A stretch of DNA of 7,288 nucleotides from Clostridia bacterium. GTDB lineage: Bacteria; Bacillota; Clostridia; Oscillospirales; QAMX01. The stretch is from assembly GCA_024404415.1 (NCBI GenBank), contig JAKSPX010000070.1, forward strand, positions 1 through 7,288. The letters are read 5' to 3'. Position numbers and translations under genes: made by a program. Every line of letters begins with the position of its first letter. The stretch's first letter is position 1. Shown one piece after another: positions 5,375 through 7,288 of the stretch. The notes below the pieces were generated by a model that worked only from the letters and a program-made list of their open reading frames with translations, ran no database searches and was not told the origin of the DNA.

Positions 5375-5554
5375 AGTTTTCAGTATTCAGTTTTCGGTTT
5401 TCAGGAGGCTGCGCGGTTACGCGATTACGCCTCGCGCTGCGGCGCGGGACGGGGGAGTACGGATTGCCACGGTCGCTTCGCTCCCTCGCAATGACAAAGG
5501 AGGTACATTGTCCCGAAAAGTCAACTCCTCACTCCTCATTCCTAACTCCTCACC
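5375..5554 (+). repeat. Repeat-rich divergent intergenic region, composite repeat copy C
   Basis: The gap between the divergent promoters holds no credible gene. From left: a T-rich imperfect repeat TTTCAGTATTCAGTTTTCGG (5380-5399) and TTTTCAGG; a GC-rich stretch with CGCGC / TGCG / GCGCG palindrome (5433-5446); then copy C proper: TACGGATTGCCACG (5458-5471), a short GC-TTC-GC hairpin (5475-5481), TCGCAATGACAAAGGAG (5486-5502), ACATTGT and CAACTCCTCACTCCTC (5522-5537), ending in further CTCCT runs. ATTGC (5463-5467) and GCAAT (5488-5492) pair outside the hairpin as in copy A. Copies A and C share the same blocks in the same order and differ mainly in the central hairpin. Confidence 0.75.
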
Positions 5555-5581
5555 AAGAGCTCAAAAATCTCCTCCGCTATC

Positions 5582-5610
5582 TTGCAAAATGCGGGAAAAT
5601 CGTGTAAAAT
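5582..5610 (+). promoter_or_regulatory. Sigma-A promoter of the plus-strand operon
   Basis: TTGCAA (5582-5587), 17 bases, TAAAAT (5605-5610). The start of transcription would be near 5616-5618, about 25 bases before the ATG at 5643, leaving room for only the ribosome site. It faces away from the promoter at 5328-5356, so the two gene sets are divergently transcribed. Confidence 0.7.
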
Positions 5611-5642
5611 AGAAGAAACCCATCATAAGGAGGAAACGATCC

Positions 5643-6200
5643 ATGAACGATCAGAACGAATATACCGAAAACAAGGCTCCGGGCGCGGAAAACGCCGAGG
5701 CCAATGTCAATACCGACGCCAATACCAATACCAATACCGAAAATACCGCTGCCCAGAACGCCGGCGCTGAAAAGGAAAACAGAAATCCCTATTCCGCCGG
5801 GTACACGGGGAGCTATCAGAATAATCAGGGGAGCTATCAGGAGGCCAAAACGACCTATCAGGGAAGCTACACCTCTCAGGGCTTTGACGCCGTGCCTGAA
5901 CAGCGCGAATCCAACACCCTCTCGGTGCTCTCGCTTATCCTCGGCATCCTCTCCATCGCGGCCATCTGCTGCTGCGGCAGCTCGCTGCTCTTCGGCGCGG
6001 CGGCCATCGTGCTCGCGCTGGTGAGACGCAAAAAGCGCGGAAGCATGGACGGAATGGCCATCGCGGGCCTCGTGATGGGCATCATCGGCGCCTTCTGCGG
6101 CCTGCTCGCCGTGATCTTCATGCTCTCCTCCTTCACGGGAGCGGCCGGTTCCCTCGGAGACCTTGCGGATATCTTCGACATGGAATACTACCTCTATTGA
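5643..6200 (+). CDS. DUF4190-like small membrane protein with low-complexity N-terminus
   Basis: 185 residues. AAGGAGG (5627-5633) lies nine bases before ATG. Residues 1-90 are hydrophilic, rich in N, T, E, Q, G, S and Y, with in-frame Asn-Thr pairs (28-33) and GSYQ-type repeats (GSYQ 57-60 and 63-66, GSYT 74-77); this part is probably disordered and cytoplasmic. Residues about 93-127 form one or two hydrophobic segments (LSVLSLILGILSIAAI, then a CCC turn, then LLFGAAAIVLALV), followed by a basic loop VRRKKRGSMDG (127-137) and a last membrane segment MAIAGLVMGIIGAFCGLLAVIF (138-159, read in two halves: MAIAGLVMGII, GAFCGLLAVIF). The G-x-A-I-A-G-hydrophobic-G pattern after a basic loop is typical of DUF4190 proteins. 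Function unknown. It is first in a probable three-gene operon. Confidence 0.8.
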   Translation: MNDQNEYTENKAPGAENAEANVNTDANTNTNTENTAAQNAGAEKENRNPYSAGYTGSYQNNQGSYQEAKTTYQGSYTSQGFDAVPEQRESNTLSVLSLILGILSIAAICCCGSSLLFGAAAIVLALVRRKKRGSMDGMAIAGLVMGIIGAFCGLLAVIFMLSSFTGAAGSLGDLADIFDMEYYLY

Positions 6201-6210
6201 TTGAAAAAAG

Positions 6211-6774
6211 ATGAACGTATACGATTTTGACGGCACTCTTTATTCCGGCGACAGCACCTTCGATTTCATGCGCTGGCTGATGAAAAGATACCCGAAGGTG
6301 CTTGCCCGCCTTCCCTATATCGCCAAGCAATTCGCCCGCTACCGCATGAAAAAGCAGACCAAGACCGTCTTCAAGGAAAAACTGTACCGCGTGTTCACCC
6401 TCGTGCCGGATATGGAATCCGAGGTGGCGCTTTTCTGGGAAAGCCACCTGGAAAAGCTTAAAAACTACTATCAGACGACGAAAAAGGCCGACGACATGGT
6501 CATTTCTGCCTCGGCGGAATTCCTGATCCTGCCCGCCTGCGAGACACTCGGCATCCAAAGGGTGCTCGGATCAGTGGTGGACATGAAGACCGGGAAATAC
6601 ACCGGCGTCAACTGCCACGGAGAAGAGAAGATCCGCCGCCTTCGCGAGGTGACACAGGAGAAGATCGACGAATTCTATTCGGATTCCCACGCCGACGACC
6701 CGCTGGCCGGGATCGCGGAAAAGGCGTGGATGGTGAAGGGCGAAAAGCTCGTAAAATGGCCCTTCCGCAAATAA
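6211..6774 (+). CDS. HAD superfamily subfamily IB hydrolase (phosphoserine-phosphatase-like)
   Basis: 187 residues. Motif I is YDFDGTLYSGDST (4-16), with nucleophile D5 and acid/base D7. Residues 17-85 form the helical cap of IB type (FMRWLMKRYPKV, KTVFKEKLYRVF). Motif II is VISASAEFL (97-105), motif III the lysine of GEEKIRRL (K140), and motif IV SDSHADDPL (157-165) with D158, D162 and D163 for Mg2+. The set is complete, so the enzyme should be an active phosphatase. Phosphoserine, phospho-alcohols or lipid-linked phosphates are possible substrates; nothing here decides. It starts ten bases after the DUF4190 stop with only a weak purine run (GAAAAAAG) before ATG, which suggests translational coupling. 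Confidence 0.88.
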   Translation: MNVYDFDGTLYSGDSTFDFMRWLMKRYPKVLARLPYIAKQFARYRMKKQTKTVFKEKLYRVFTLVPDMESEVALFWESHLEKLKNYYQTTKKADDMVISASAEFLILPACETLGIQRVLGSVVDMKTGKYTGVNCHGEEKIRRLREVTQEKIDEFYSDSHADDPLAGIAEKAWMVKGEKLVKWPFRK

Positions 6775-6798
6775 GTCCATACCCGGGGGATAAACAAC

Positions 6799-7288
6799 AT
6801 GGGAAAAGAAAATTTCGAAACCAAACTGCCGCTCCGCTTTCATGACGGGGAATTCCGCATCCTGATGGTCTCCGACGTGCACGCCGGGATCGGCTACGAC
6901 GCGGAAAATACCACCCGCGCGCTTTCACTTTTGCTGGATGAGACCAAGCCCGACCTTGTGCTCTTCGGCGGCGACACCATCGGCCCGGGGGTCATCCACT
7001 GCTCGACCACCGACGAGCTCCGAACGGTGCTCGATTCGCTTTCGGAGCCGCTGGAAACAAGAGAGATCCCGTGGGCGCACGTCTACGGCAATCACGACGA
7101 CAACTTCGGCGTGGATAACCGCGACGCCGAGATGGTCTACGAGACCTACCCCCACTGCCTCTCGAAAATGGGGCCGGAGGAGCTTCCCGGCGCGGGAAAC
7201 TACGTTCTGCCGGTCTACGACGCAAAAGGGGAGAAGATCCTCTTCAACGTCTTCTGTCTCGATTCGCACCACGGCATCGACGCGCTTC
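6799..7288 (+). CDS. Calcineurin-like metallophosphoesterase, N-terminal part (runs off right edge)
   Basis: 163 complete codons are present. ATG 6799-6801 follows GGGGGA (6785-6790) at eight bases, 24 bases after the HAD stop. The metal-site motifs come in the usual order: SDVHAG (25-30; D26, H28), FGGDT (56-60; D59), YGNHDD (96-101; N98, H99) and, near the cut end, LDSHHG (154-159). The start MGKENFETKLPLRFHDGEFRI followed at once by LMVSDVH (22-28) matches soluble family members with no signal peptide. The usual substrates are phosphodiesters or phosphomonoesters, and the exact one is unknown. Its place after a HAD phosphatase may mean consecutive phosphate-removing steps or simply an operon of phosphatases. 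Confidence 0.88.
   Translation, partial: MGKENFETKLPLRFHDGEFRILMVSDVHAGIGYDAENTTRALSLLLDETKPDLVLFGGDTIGPGVIHCSTTDELRTVLDSLSEPLETREIPWAHVYGNHDDNFGVDNRDAEMVYETYPHCLSKMGPEELPGAGNYVLPVYDAKGEKILFNVFCLDSHHGIDAL

Noticed and set aside
377..5554. CRISPR array
   Set aside because: Copies are far apart, in both orientations, with variable hairpins rather than regular spacers, and there are no cas genes.
5364..5612. 82-codon open frame on the plus strand
   Set aside because: It runs through copy C of the repeat and the -35/-10 boxes, has no ribosome site and no protein-like features.
5577..6236. 219-codon open frame on the minus strand
   Set aside because: Antisense to the DUF4190-like gene, covering its promoter and ribosome site; composition is the mirror of the Asn-Thr repeats and membrane segments.

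Overview
The window looks like a piece of chromosome from a moderately GC-rich member of the Clostridia (Bacillota), probably an uncultured gut-type lineage. The grounds are strong AGGAGG-type ribosome sites, consensus sigma-A promoters (TTGCAC-N17-TATAAT and TTGCAA-N17-TAAAAT), and short intergenic repeats of the 'GGATTGCCAC ... CGCAATGACA' type. The taxonomic call is an inference from style, not from a marker gene.

Layout. Two gene sets diverge from a repeat-bearing intergenic region at about 5357-5581. To the left, on the minus strand, lies a cluster in the order of transcription: a GNAT N-acetyltransferase (4796-5275), a right-handed parallel beta-helix protein of glycoside hydrolase type (2691-4790, five bases after the GNAT stop), a large TIM-barrel-like protein (589-2421) whose last 43 codons are displaced by a one-base frameshift (tail 474-606), and the first 98 codons of a neutral/alkaline ceramidase-like hydrolase running off the left edge (1-296). 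None of these has a signal peptide, so an intracellular catabolic role on imported glycan or glycolipid fragments is plausible but not shown. To the right, on the plus strand, lies a probable operon: a DUF4190-like membrane protein with a low-complexity N-terminus (5643-6200), a HAD-IB phosphatase (6211-6774) and a calcineurin-like metallophosphoesterase cut by the right edge (6799-7288).

The most unusual material is between the minus-strand genes. All three large gaps (297-473, 2422-2690, 5357-5581) hold related composite repeats. These contain perfect palindromes with a constant TGCG/CGCA four-base loop and compensated changes in the stem. The middle gap is almost wholly structured. A 71-base perfect three-way junction (2442-2512) ends two bases before the ribosome site of the TIM-barrel gene. 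Next to it, two facing repeat copies are enclosed by a 16-18 bp inverted repeat (2516-2719). The stop codons of two minus-strand genes fall inside or at the edge of repeat copies.
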